DNA of 64,000 bases from Palsa-506 sp963755815 (GTDB taxonomy: Bacteria; Actinomycetota; Actinomycetes; Streptosporangiales; Streptosporangiaceae): NCBI GenBank assembly GCA_963755815.1, contig CAVWLF010000010.1, forward strand, positions 444,985 through 508,984, read 5' to 3'. Made by a program: the position numbers and the translations under genes. Below are positions 41,171 to 48,942 of the stretch, piece after piece (positions within the stretch are counted from its first letter, which is position 1; the number at the start of each line of letters is the position of its first letter). Under the pieces are notes generated by a model that saw only the letters and a program-made list of their open reading frames with translations, was not told the origin of the DNA and ran no database searches.

Positions 41171-42331
41171 ATGCTGGCCAAGATCCTGTGGCTGATCCGC
41201 TTCGCCGGCCTCGCGGTGCTCGGCGTGCTGGCCCTGACCAACGCGCCGGGCAGCCGGGCGGAGCAGGCGGTACAGATCGCCTGCTTCACGGCGGCCAGCC
41301 TGGCCATGGTGGCGTGGCTGCTGGTCGGGGAGCGCGCCCGCTATCGCACCCGGGGTCTGCCCGTGATCCTGGGCGTGATGGCGTTCGCCTGCGGCCTGTC
41401 CGGGGTGACCTCCGGCAGCGGCCAGAGCCTGGTCGCCTTCGCCGTCGTGGCGGCGCTGGCGGCGGGTACCGAGTGCTCGCGGCCGGCCGCCCTGGCGGTC
41501 ACCGCGGCGGGCATCGTGCCGATCGAGGTCGCCGGGCTGATCACCGGCAGCACCATCGGCACGCTGGTCGGCTATCCGCTGATCATCGTGGTCGGCCTGC
41601 TGGCCGGCCTCAACCGGCGCGGCTACCGGGTGCAGGCCCAGCAGTCCGCCGCCCTGCTGGCGCAGTACGAGCGCCTTCAGGCCGAGCACCGGCGGGCCGA
41701 TGTCCTGGACGAGCGGAGCCGCATCGCGCGTGAGATCCACGACGTGCTCGCGCATTCCCTCGGCGCGCTGGGCATCCAGATCCAGGCGGCCAAGGCGGTG
41801 CTGACCGATCACCGGGACGTCGACCGGGCGATTGAGGTCCTGGCCACCGCGCAGCGGATGGCCGCGGATGGCCTGGCCGAGACCAGGCGCGCGGTGCACG
41901 CCCTGCGGGTGGACACGCGCCCGCTGGACGCGGAACTGGCCGGCCTGGTCGACACTCACCGGCAGCGCTATCACGCTCCGGTCACCTTCGAGACCGGCGG
42001 CGCGCCCCGGTCACTGCCGCCGGACGCCACGCTCGCGCTGCTGCGTACCGCGCAGGAGGCCCTGGTCAACGCGGCCAAGCACGCCTCCGGCCAGCAGATC
42101 GCGGTCCGTCTCGACTACGGCGAGACTGATGTCCGGCTCACCGTGGTCAACCAGCTGAACGGGACTCACGCCGGGATTCAGGGTCCGACCAGCGGCGGCG
42201 GGTACGGGCTGACTGGGATGCGGGAACGCCTGCGGCTGCTGAACGGCACGCTGCTGGCCGGCCCGCAGGACGATGAGTGGGACGTGACCGCCGAACTCCC
42301 GCTCACCCCGCCGGACGTGACCGCCCGATGA
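41171..42331 (+). CDS. sensor histidine kinase, NarL/DesK-type
   Basis: The 386-residue kinase has a membrane sensor of about six helices (residues 10-145), then the dimerisation/phosphoacceptor region ERSRIAREIHDVLAHSLGAL with His190 (HisKA_3), and an ATPase domain with AQEALVNAAKHA (N box) and GYGLTGMRERL (G box). It autophosphorylates in response to an unknown membrane signal and passes phosphate to the regulator encoded next. Its TGA overlaps an ATG (ATGA at 42328-42331) that opens a 15-codon frame leading into the regulator start. Confidence 0.94.
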   Translation: MLAKILWLIRFAGLAVLGVLALTNAPGSRAEQAVQIACFTAASLAMVAWLLVGERARYRTRGLPVILGVMAFACGLSGVTSGSGQSLVAFAVVAALAAGTECSRPAALAVTAAGIVPIEVAGLITGSTIGTLVGYPLIIVVGLLAGLNRRGYRVQAQQSAALLAQYERLQAEHRRADVLDERSRIAREIHDVLAHSLGALGIQIQAAKAVLTDHRDVDRAIEVLATAQRMAADGLAETRRAVHALRVDTRPLDAELAGLVDTHRQRYHAPVTFETGGAPRSLPPDATLALLRTAQEALVNAAKHASGQQIAVRLDYGETDVRLTVVNQLNGTHAGIQGPTSGGGYGLTGMRERLRLLNGTLLAGPQDDEWDVTAELPLTPPDVTAR

Positions 42332-42380
42332 CCGCCGCTCTTCCGCCTGCCGCGCCCGGCGTGACCGCCCGATGACCGCC
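42317..42380 (+). repeat. duplicated 20-base kinase/regulator junction
   Basis: GTGACCGCCCGATGACCGCC occurs at 42317-42336 and 42361-42380. Each copy contains an ATGA stop/start overlap. The 44-base shift changes frame, so the interval encodes a 15-residue minicistron (ATG 42328, TGA 42373-42375). Confidence 0.85.
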
Positions 42381-43040
42381 GAGCCCGGGCCGTTGCGGGT
42401 CGTCGTCGCGGACGACCAGGCCAGCGTCCGCGAGGGGCTGGTCTTGCTGCTCGGCGGGCTGCCGGGGATCGAGGTGGTCGGCGCCGCCGCGGACGGGGAG
42501 CAGGCGCTGGAACTGGTGGCCGAGCACCGGCCCGACGCGATCCTGCTCGACCTGCACATGCCCGTGCTGGACGGCATCGGCGCCACCCGCCGCCTGGTCG
42601 CCGAGCATCCCGGAGTCGCCATCGTCGTGCTCACCACCTACGTCGACGACAGCTCCGTGCTCGAGGCGCTCCAGGCCGGCGCGCGCAGTTACCTCACCAA
42701 GGACGCCGACCGCACCGACATCGCCCGCGCGCTGCAGGCCGCGGCCGGCGGCCTGACCGTCTTCGATCCGCGAGTCCACGCCACGCTGCTTGCCGCCGCG
42801 TCAGCGTTGCCGGTACCGGCGGCAGCGGCACGGGCGCCCGACCCGCCGGACGGCCTGACCCAGCGCGAGGTCGAGATCCTCGGCCTGATCACGCAGGGCC
42901 TGACCAACCCGGAGATCGCCGGGCGCCTGTACCTGAGCAATCACACGGTCAAGACCCACATCAACCGGATCTTCGCCAAGACCGGATCACGGGACCGGGT
43001 GGCCGCCATCGGCTACGCCCAGCGCCACCACATCGGCTAG
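42372..43040 (+). CDS. LuxR/NarL-family response regulator
   Basis: The 222-residue protein has a receiver domain (acidic pair Asp14-Asp15, phosphoacceptor Asp60 in ILLDLHMPVLDG, conserved Lys in SYLTKDA) and a C-terminal LuxR helix-turn-helix (GLTQREVEILGLITQGLTNPEIAGRLYLSNHTVKTHINRIFAKTGSRDR). It is the partner of the kinase at 41171. Translation is probably coupled through the minicistron in front of it. The adjacent MmpL gene, 79 bases downstream, is a likely target. Confidence 0.95.
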   Translation: MTAEPGPLRVVVADDQASVREGLVLLLGGLPGIEVVGAAADGEQALELVAEHRPDAILLDLHMPVLDGIGATRRLVAEHPGVAIVVLTTYVDDSSVLEALQAGARSYLTKDADRTDIARALQAAAGGLTVFDPRVHATLLAAASALPVPAAAARAPDPPDGLTQREVEILGLITQGLTNPEIAGRLYLSNHTVKTHINRIFAKTGSRDRVAAIGYAQRHHIG

Positions 43041-43119
43041 GCATGACCCGGGACCGGAGGCAAGCCCGGCCGGTACTGGGGCGCTCGCCGGGCGTGGGTT
43101 ACGATGCCCCAGGGGTGGC

Positions 43120-46080
43120 ATGAATCAGTTGCTTGAACGCCTCGGCGGCTTCGCCGCCAGGCGGCACTGGATCATCATCATCGCCTGGGTGATCATCCTG
43201 GGCGGCCTCCTCGGCGCGCGGCACGCGTTCGGCGGCGAGTTCGTCAACAATTACACGGTGTCGGGCAGCGACTCGGAGGCGGGCCTTAACCTGCTCACCG
43301 ATACGTTCCCGCAGCAGGCCGGGACGGCCGGGCAGATCGTGTTCCACGCCCCGAGCGGCACGGTCGCGGCGCAGCAGACCGCCGTCAATAAGGCGACCAG
43401 CAACGTGGCCGGCCTGCCGCACGTCATCAAGGCCGTCAGCCCGTTCGCGTCGGCCGATTCGGGCGCGGTGTCGAAGGACGGCACGATCGCCTACTCCAGC
43501 GTGTCCTGGAACGTAAACCCCACCTCGCTGGATACCGCCTACCTGAGCAGGCTGGACAAGGCCGTGGCGCCGGCCCGGCAGGCCGGCCTGCAAGTCGAGT
43601 ACGGCGCCGGGGCCGGGCAGATCGGGCAGGAGACCCATGACCTGAACTCCGAGGTCATCGGCCTGACCTGTGCCCTGGTGCTGCTGCTGTTCATGTTCGG
43701 CTCGCTGATCGCCGCCGCGATCCCGCTGGTGTCGGCGGTCTTCAGCGTCGGCGCCGGGCTCGCGCTGCTCGGCGTGCTCGCGTCCGCGGCCACCTTCCCG
43801 ACCACCGCGCCGACCATCGCCACCCTGCTGGGCCTGGGCGTAGCGGTGGACTACGGGCTGTTCCTGGTGGCCAGGCATCGCGAGCAGCTGGACGCCGGCA
43901 TGGACGTGGTCGCGTCGGCGGCGCATGCCGAGGGAACGTCCGGCGCGGCTATCGTGGTGGCCGGCAGCACCGTGGTCGTTTCGATTCTTGGGCTTTTTCT
44001 CGCCGGGGTCGCCTTCGTCGGCTCGCTGGGCCTGGCCGCGGCCATCGTCGTCGCCATCACGATGCTCGCGGCGCTGACCCTGGTCCCCGCGTTCATGGCG
44101 GTCGCCCGGGGAAACGTCCGGTCGCTGACGGCGCGAATCCGCGCCCGGCGGGCCGGGATGTCGGGGCAGGAGCAGGCCGCGCAGACCGCCGCGGCGACCC
44201 AGGAGCAGCACGAGCACAGCGCGTTCGCCCGCTGGGGCCGGAAGGTGAGCAAGCAGCCGTGGCCGTGGGCCGTGGTCAGCGTCGTGATCCTGGTGGTCCT
44301 GTCGATCCCGCTGTTCTCGATCACGCTCGGCCAGCCCGACAACGGCACGAACCCCACGTCGGAGAGCAGCCGGCAGGCGTACGACCTGCTCTCCCAGGGC
44401 TTCGGCGTGGGCATCAACGGGCCGCTGTCCGTGGTGGTCAAGCTGCCGAAGCAATCCAGCTCGGCGAACCAGTCGCTGCTGAGCACCATGAGCAAGGACG
44501 CCGCCGCGACCGCCGGCGTCGCAGCGGTCACGCCCGCGGCGGTGAACTCGGCCGGGACCACCGCGGTATTCAACGTGATCCCGACCACGCGGCCGCAGGC
44601 GCCGGCCACCGAGAATCTCGTCAACCGGCTGCGCGATGACGTGCTGCCGAAAGAGAAGGCCACCAGTTACGTCACCGGCACGACGGCCGGAACGGTCGAC
44701 TTCACCGAGCGGATCACCAGCCGGATCCTGTGGCTGATCCTCGCCGTGGTGGCGATCGCGTTCATCCTGCTGACCATGGCGTTCCGGTCGGTCGTCATCG
44801 CGACGAAGGCGGCGATCCTGAACCTGCTGTCCATCGGCGCGGCCTACGGCGTCATCGTCGCCATCTTCCAGTGGGGCTGGGGGGCGAGCCTGATCGGCGT
44901 GCACACCACGCTGCCGATACCCGCCTACGTGCCGATGCTGGTCTTCGCCATCGTCTTCGGCCTGTCCATGGACTACGAGGTCTTCCTGCTGTCCCGGGTG
45001 CACGAGGCGTGGGTGATGACCCGCGACCCGCAGCGCAGCGTCGCGATCGGCATCGGCGGGACGGCCCGGGTGATCACCACCGCGGCCGCCATCATGGTGG
45101 TCGTCTTCGCCAGCTTCGTGCTCGACCCCGATCCCACGGTGAAGATGCTGGCCATCGGCATGGCCTTCGCGGTGCTGATCGACGCTTCGCTGGTCCGGAT
45201 GGTCCTGGTGCCGTCGGTGATGTCGCTGCTGGGCGCGCGCGCCTGGTGGATGCCGGCCTGGATGGAGCCGATCGTCCCGCAGCTGCAGCTAGAGGGAAGC
45301 GCGGCCGCGGCGGCGGCCGCTCCGGTCCCGGTGCCTGTTGCTGCTCCCGCTTCCGCTCCTGCTCCCGCGGAGGCGGCCGCTCCGGTCCCGGTGCCCGCTC
45401 CCGCGGTTGCTCCGGTGCAGACGGCCGATCCCGTGCCCGCTTCCCCGCATGCCCCGGTGGCTACGGCCGATCGCGCACCGGCAGGCACTGCGGCGCCCGG
45501 GGCAGGCACCGCCGTGCCCGGGGCGGCCACGGCCGCGCCCGAGGCGGGCAGCGCCGCGCCCGAGGCAGGCAGCGGCGGCGACGGGGCAAAGCGGCCCCGG
45601 ATAAGCCTCAGACTCCGTAACCTGGGGCCATGGCAGACGACCAGACGACACGGGCCGCGGCGATGCAGCGCCTGGACGCGTTCGCCGGCGTGTGGACGCT
45701 GGAAGCGTCGTTTCCGGGTGGCCGGATCGCCGGTCGTGCCGTCTTCGAGTGGGCCCTGGACCGGCAGTTCATGGTGCAGCGCTCGGAAGTTCCGGATTCC
45801 GGCGTCCCGGCCAGCATGGCGATCGTCGGTTACGATCCGGGCCGCGGGGCGTACCTGCAGCATTACTTCGACTCGCGCGGCGTCACCCGCGTGTATGCGA
45901 TGGACTTCACCGACGGCGTCTGGACGCTCATGCGCGATGCCCCGGACTTCACTCCGCTGGAGTTCTCCCAGCGGTTCATCGGCACGTTCTCGGCCGACGG
46001 CCTGCGGATCGACGGCCGCTGGGAGAAATCCGCCGCCGTCGGCTCCGACTGGGAGCATGACTTCGACCTCACCTACGTGA
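43120..46080 (+). CDS. MMPL/RND-type exporter with Pro/Ala tail and lost stop codon
   Basis: The first ~720 residues form a complete MMPL protein (lipid or drug exporter of the cytoplasmic membrane): helix 1 (HWIIIIAWVIILGGLL), periplasmic loop, helices with LGLGVAVDYGLFLVARHREQL, second half with FAIVFGLSMDYEVFLLSRVHEAW. A Pro/Ala-rich tail (about 720-825) follows. The frame then runs on, without stop, through the gene at 45630-46091 in the wrong frame until 46080. TAA codons wait in both other frames at 45602-45604 and 45618-45620, so a one-base change near 45560-45600 has probably removed the native stop just before the next gene. The protein is likely about 825-835 residues. Confidence 0.88.
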   Translation: MNQLLERLGGFAARRHWIIIIAWVIILGGLLGARHAFGGEFVNNYTVSGSDSEAGLNLLTDTFPQQAGTAGQIVFHAPSGTVAAQQTAVNKATSNVAGLPHVIKAVSPFASADSGAVSKDGTIAYSSVSWNVNPTSLDTAYLSRLDKAVAPARQAGLQVEYGAGAGQIGQETHDLNSEVIGLTCALVLLLFMFGSLIAAAIPLVSAVFSVGAGLALLGVLASAATFPTTAPTIATLLGLGVAVDYGLFLVARHREQLDAGMDVVASAAHAEGTSGAAIVVAGSTVVVSILGLFLAGVAFVGSLGLAAAIVVAITMLAALTLVPAFMAVARGNVRSLTARIRARRAGMSGQEQAAQTAAATQEQHEHSAFARWGRKVSKQPWPWAVVSVVILVVLSIPLFSITLGQPDNGTNPTSESSRQAYDLLSQGFGVGINGPLSVVVKLPKQSSSANQSLLSTMSKDAAATAGVAAVTPAAVNSAGTTAVFNVIPTTRPQAPATENLVNRLRDDVLPKEKATSYVTGTTAGTVDFTERITSRILWLILAVVAIAFILLTMAFRSVVIATKAAILNLLSIGAAYGVIVAIFQWGWGASLIGVHTTLPIPAYVPMLVFAIVFGLSMDYEVFLLSRVHEAWVMTRDPQRSVAIGIGGTARVITTAAAIMVVVFASFVLDPDPTVKMLAIGMAFAVLIDASLVRMVLVPSVMSLLGARAWWMPAWMEPIVPQLQLEGSAAAAAAAPVPVPVAAPASAPAPAEAAAPVPVPAPAVAPVQTADPVPASPHAPVATADRAPAGTAAPGAGTAVPGAATAAPEAGSAAPEAGSGGDGAKRPRISLRLRNLGPWQTTRRHGPRRCSAWTRSPACGRWKRRFRVAGSPVVPSSSGPWTGSSWCSARKFRIPASRPAWRSSVTIRAAGRTCSITSTRAASPACMRWTSPTASGRSCAMPRTSLRWSSPSGSSARSRPTACGSTAAGRNPPPSAPTGSMTSTSPT

Positions 46081-46091
46081 AGGTCAGCTAA
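45630..46091 (+). CDS. DUF1579-type beta-barrel protein
   Basis: The 153-residue protein (LDAFAGVWTLEASFPGG, MVQRSEVPDSGVPASMAIVGYDPGRGAYLQHYFDSRGVTRVYAMDF, RFIGTFSADGLRIDGRWEKS ... WEHDFDLTYVKV) is a lipocalin-like barrel related to DUF1579/heme-binding-type nitrobindin-like proteins. No signal peptide. It is a proper gene despite being covered by the runaway MMPL frame: codon use and family match are good only in this frame. A short fragment of a similar gene lies at 36261. Confidence 0.85.
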   Translation: MADDQTTRAAAMQRLDAFAGVWTLEASFPGGRIAGRAVFEWALDRQFMVQRSEVPDSGVPASMAIVGYDPGRGAYLQHYFDSRGVTRVYAMDFTDGVWTLMRDAPDFTPLEFSQRFIGTFSADGLRIDGRWEKSAAVGSDWEHDFDLTYVKVS

Positions 46092-46122
46092 CCGCCCGGC
46101 AGATGCCCGGCCGCTCCACGGG

Positions 46123-46490
46123 ATGCCGCCGCGGACCAGCTTCGACCTGTTCGTGCTCCAGCAGCCGACGAAGCCCTTCGGCTCTCGTGGTACCAGACCG
46201 ACGTCAACGTCGGGCGCCGCGGCAACGGGTCCGCGACGGTGCGAGGCGTCTTTGACTCCGAGACATTCTCGGTGTCCCCCGGCGGGTCGACGACGTTCGC
46301 CCCGACGCACCAGTACCACCTCGGCCTGTGGTTCAACAACCCCAAGGTCCCGTTCCGGCTGAGCTGCGAGAAGGGCATGAGCACGCCGGTGGTGACGCCG
46401 TTCAACGGCCGGCAGCACGCGGGCATCCAGGTACTCAACACCGCCCAGTTCCCGGTCAACAAGGGCCCGCTGTCGCGGGTGCATCGCTGA
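46123..46490 (+). pseudogene. conserved hypothetical, frameshifted near 46182
   Basis: Read in two frames the product is continuous: MPPRTSFDLFVLQQPTKPFG from the first and LSWYQTDVNVGRRGNG ... FDSETFSVSPGG, THQYHLGLWFNNP, VVTPFNGRQHAGIQVLNT from the second. The join is at about 46182, where one base appears missing. The result is a ~120-residue beta-rich protein of an uncharacterised actinobacterial family. No signal peptide. All parts look conserved, so the change is recent or an assembly error. Confidence 0.75.
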
Positions 46491-46631
46491 CCCGCTGCAG
46501 CGGCGGATGACGGTCGCCGGGACGCCGTCGGAGCGTCCCGGCCGCCGGCCACCACGGGACCAGGGAACTAGGTGCACCTCGCGGCGGGGAGCAGTAGGCC
46601 GCGCAGTCATCGGCGACGGTAGGTTGGCGCC

Positions 46632-47069
46632 ATGGAAACCTGGGCGCGGGGAATCTGGGCGCGGCGGCCGCGCTACTCGCCAGGGTGGATCAAGCAGATT
46701 CAGGTCTCCCTGCCGCTGTACCGGCTGCCCGACCGCCCGGCCGGGAAAGCCTGGACCGAACGGCGTGCCACCGGAGACCTGCGCGGCGTCGTGTACGGCA
46801 ACGCCGAGGTGTCGCTGCATGTGCTCACGTCCGCGCTGCCCGGCCCCGCCATCCAGTCCCTGCTGCCGTCCGGCGCCCGGCCGACTGCCGTGCCGGTGCT
46901 TATCGGCGGTGAGGAGGTCATCTTCGATGGCCTGGAATCCGCGGATGGCTGGGCGGCCCGTGCCGAGTTCGATAGCTACTGCGTCTGCGTCGTCGGCGTA
47001 GATTGGCCTGTCAGCGGACTAGTCCTTGAAGAGGACGCGGCCATCAGACTGAACAAGCAGGCCGACTAG
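46632..47069 (+). CDS. hypothetical protein
   Basis: I do not recognise this 145-residue protein. It has a basic N-terminus (WARRPRYSPGWIKQIQVSLPLYRLPDRP), beta-rich central segments (GDLRGVVYGNAEVSLHVLTSALPGP, AVPVLIGGEEVIFDGLESADGW) and a hydrophobic strand near the end (YCVCVVGVDWPVSGLVL). No membrane helix or signal. Codon use is normal for the window. The ATG is at 46632. It is 60 bases before the MNT module but probably independent. Confidence 0.6.
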   Translation: METWARGIWARRPRYSPGWIKQIQVSLPLYRLPDRPAGKAWTERRATGDLRGVVYGNAEVSLHVLTSALPGPAIQSLLPSGARPTAVPVLIGGEEVIFDGLESADGWAARAEFDSYCVCVVGVDWPVSGLVLEEDAAIRLNKQAD

Positions 47070-47111
47070 GCTGCAACCTGCGCCCTACATGTCAGCGAAT
47101 GAGTCATCAAT

Positions 47112-47127
47112 GTTCGCTATAGTGAAC
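47112..47127 (+). promoter_or_regulatory. palindromic leaderless promoter of MNT module 1
   Basis: GTTCGCTATAGTGAAC is a near-perfect 16-bp palindrome (one mismatched pair) that contains the -10 TATAGT at 47118-47123. The ATG follows at 47130, six bases after the -10, so the mRNA is probably leaderless and the operator overlaps the promoter core, as in self-repressed toxin-antitoxin units. Confidence 0.65.
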
Positions 47128-47129
47128 GT

Positions 47130-47771
47130 ATGGACTTTAGCCGCCCGGTTGAGGCGCTGATACCGGGAGCACAGGGCCGCGTGCTGGGCGCGCTGGCCAG
47201 GGTAGACGCGGAGCTTCCGGTGAGCACTCTTGCGGCGGTTGCCGGGGTCGGCCGGACCCGGGCTTCAGCGGTGCTGGCCAAGCTCGCCGACCTTGGTGTC
47301 GTCAGCCGCCGAGAGGTGGGTCCTACCGTGCTTGTCCGCCTGGAGCGCCGGAATGCGGTCGGGGAGCTGGTGGCAGGCCTGGCTGGCTTGCGAAGCCGGG
47401 TGATCGAGGCGCTACGTCAGCTTGCTGCCGGTCTCGACCCGCCGCCGGTGGGCCTTTTCTTGTTCGGATCGCTGGCCCGCGGGAACGCTGGCCCCGCCAG
47501 CGATATTGACTTTCTCGCTGTTCGCCCGGAAGGCGCTGATCAGGCCCGCTGGGCGGCGAGCCTGACCGAGTTCTCCTCGCAGGCGCGGATACTGACTGGT
47601 AACCGCATTCAGGTCCTCGATTACGAGCTTTCCGACTTGCGCCGCCGGTATACGACGGACGATGATGCGGCCGGCGCCTTGTTCTGGCGCTCGGTTGCCG
47701 AAGACGCCCTGACGCTGGTCGGCGCCGATTTCCGCGAGATTGTCGAGGGCAACGACCATGCCACGCGGTAG
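47130..47771 (+). CDS. HTH-nucleotidyltransferase (MNT-type) of an MNT/HEPN module
   Basis: The 213-residue protein has a winged-helix N-terminus (GRVLGALARVDAELPVSTLAAVAGVGRTRASAVLAKLADLGVVSRRE, about residues 16-62) and a minimal nucleotidyltransferase domain with FLFGSLARGNAGPASDIDFLAV (GSx2RG and DxD, about 107-130). MNT proteins usually AMPylate the HEPN partner and act as antitoxin. The winged helix likely binds the palindrome upstream. The HEPN gene that should follow is reduced to a 47-codon end. It aligns along its length with the protein at 55921-56529. Confidence 0.9.
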   Translation: MDFSRPVEALIPGAQGRVLGALARVDAELPVSTLAAVAGVGRTRASAVLAKLADLGVVSRREVGPTVLVRLERRNAVGELVAGLAGLRSRVIEALRQLAAGLDPPPVGLFLFGSLARGNAGPASDIDFLAVRPEGADQARWAASLTEFSSQARILTGNRIQVLDYELSDLRRRYTTDDDAAGALFWRSVAEDALTLVGADFREIVEGNDHATR

Positions 47772-47901
47772 CGGCAGGCACCTGCTGCGATTCAAGGCGC
47801 CCGCTCAGTATGACCCCGCGCCGCTCTCGGCGGCCGACGCCCGTAAGGCGGTCGACCTGGCGGCCCGCCTGGCTGAGCGGGCAACGGCCATCCTCGCCTA
47901 G
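47758..47901 (+). pseudogene. C-terminal remnant of a HEPN partner gene
   Basis: This 47-codon frame begins inside the end of the MNT gene (ATG 47758) and reads LLRFKAPAQYDPAPLSAADARKAVDLAARLAERATAIL, which matches the last two helices of HEPN proteins, including the intact copy at 55532 (KTQAAYESRDISASDANM ... AAILLDAARDRVLAI). The first ~80 residues are missing, so the module has lost its HEPN component. It could still be a short peptide. Confidence 0.6.
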
Positions 47902-47970
47902 ACATCAACCTAGGCATCGGCGACCCAGGACCCCCAACCGGCTACCGGACACGGTGCAATGCTCACAGAA

Positions 47971-48435
47971 TCAAGATCGTTTTAACGACCCCGCGTGGCC
48001 GGTGCCCCCGCTGCGGCACCGGCCAGCGCCGGCGAATGGCAGCGGGCATTGCGGCTGCCCGGCACATTCGATCAGGTCAGTGCAGCCGGCGTCGAGCGCG
48101 GCCCGCAGCGTGTCCGCGATTGCGCTCAGGTCGGCCACTTTTGCCTCGACCTCGGCGAGTTTCACGGCCGCACGCTGCCGCAGCCCTGCCTCAGTGTGGC
48201 CACGGTGCCGATGCCGGCCGGTTTCCAGCAGGTCAGCGACCTCGTCAAGGGAGAATCCGAGCCGCTGCGCCGCCTTGATCACCCGCAGTATCGTCACCGT
48301 CTGCGCCGGGTAGAGCCGGTGGCCGCCTGGCGTGCGGTCCGGCTCGGCGAGCAGCCCGCGGCGCTCGTAATAGCGTAGTGTCTGCCGGTTCAGCCCGGCC
48401 GCGTGCGCGACCTGCCCGCTGCGCATCCGGTTCAT
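47971..48435 (-). CDS. MerR-family regulator, heavy-metal type
   Basis: This 154-residue regulator has the MerR winged helix at its start (SGQVAHAAGLNRQTLRYYERRGLLAEPDRTPGGHRLYPAQTVTILRVIKAAQRLGFSLDEVADLLE), a long dimer helix and a cysteine-bearing metal-type end (AGCTDLIECAGQPQCPLP). It probably senses a thiophilic metal or thiol stress. The ATG overlaps the stop of the upstream gene (ATGA at 48432-48435), so they are co-translated from the palindromic promoter at 48829-48859. Confidence 0.92.
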   Translation of the reverse strand: MNRMRSGQVAHAAGLNRQTLRYYERRGLLAEPDRTPGGHRLYPAQTVTILRVIKAAQRLGFSLDEVADLLETGRHRHRGHTEAGLRQRAAVKLAEVEAKVADLSAIADTLRAALDAGCTDLIECAGQPQCPLPFAGAGRCRSGGTGHAGSLKRS

Positions 48436-48821
48436 GCCGTCGTTCCGCCCGTTCCGCCCGTTCCGCCCGCGGCGATCCCGGCGGCCGCTGCTGCGCGGCC
48501 GGCCAGCAGGTCCAGCGTTCCGGCCTGCGCCGCGGGCACGGTGATGTCCAGGAGCAGGCGGCCGGCGGCAACGGTGATGGTGAAGGTGAAGAACGAGCAG
48601 CAGCCCGTCTCGGCTGCGGCCAGTTCCGCCGCCCGCGCCGCGGTCTGCGGGCCGGGCTGCAGGTCCAGCCGCAGCCTGGCCGGGCCGGCCCGCTCGATGC
48701 CGCGCACCACCTCCGCGAACAGCGCGTCGAATTCTGCCGCCCGCCGTGGCCGCTCGGAGGCCGGCAGCGTGCACGCCTCCGGTGCCCAGGTCGCGGCGGC
48801 GCCGGTCTCGCTGAGTTCCAT
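48432..48821 (-). CDS. hypothetical protein co-encoded with MerR
   Basis: The 129-residue protein starts MELSETGAAATWAPEACTLP, has a helical region (RAAEFDALFAEVVRGIERAG) and the motif AAAETGCCSFFTFTITV, whose neighbouring cysteines could hold a metal. The C-terminus is Ala/Gly/Thr-rich low complexity. Similar proteins often sit beside mercury/arsenic-type MerR genes in actinobacteria; function unknown. The ATG at 48821 lies seven bases after a -10 element, so it is likely leaderless; the longer frame to 48875 is rejected. Confidence 0.75.
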   Translation of the reverse strand: MELSETGAAATWAPEACTLPASERPRRAAEFDALFAEVVRGIERAGPARLRLDLQPGPQTAARAAELAAAETGCCSFFTFTITVAAGRLLLDITVPAAQAGTLDLLAGRAAAAAGIAAGGTGGTGGTTA

Positions 48822-48828
48822 GCCTCGA

Positions 48829-48859
48829 CGGTAAGCCTGTACCGGGGTACCGGATGCAA
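48829..48859 (-). promoter_or_regulatory. MerR-type promoter with 19-base spacer (minus strand)
   Basis: On the minus strand TTGCAT (48859-48854), a 19-base spacer and TTACCG (48834-48829) are followed by the ATG at 48821. The spacer holds the inverted repeat GTACC-CC-GGTAC. Overlong spacers with dyads are the mark of MerR-activated promoters. Confidence 0.65.
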
Positions 48860-48901
48860 GCCCTGCGTCCGGCACGCGCCTGGCCCGCGCCGGGAAGAGG
48901 C

Positions 48902-48933
48902 TTGACTCTCACGTCGCGTGAGGGGTGCAAAGT
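48902..48933 (+). promoter_or_regulatory. MerR-type promoter with dyad in the spacer (plus strand)
   Basis: TTGACT (48902-48907), a 20-base spacer and CAAAGT (48928-48933). The inverted repeat CTCACG-TCG-CGTGAG (48908-48922) fills the spacer. The GTG at 48943 begins nine bases after the -10, suggesting leaderless or near-leaderless translation. This is the usual layout for self-regulated actinobacterial MerR genes. Confidence 0.7.
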
Positions 48934-48942
48934 GGTCTTGTC

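Noticed and set aside
43099..46820. Two long minus-strand frames (634 and 615 codons) opposite the MMPL and following genes
   Set aside because: They are rich in Arg, Gln, Gly and His without any domain, the usual result of GC-rich antisense frames.
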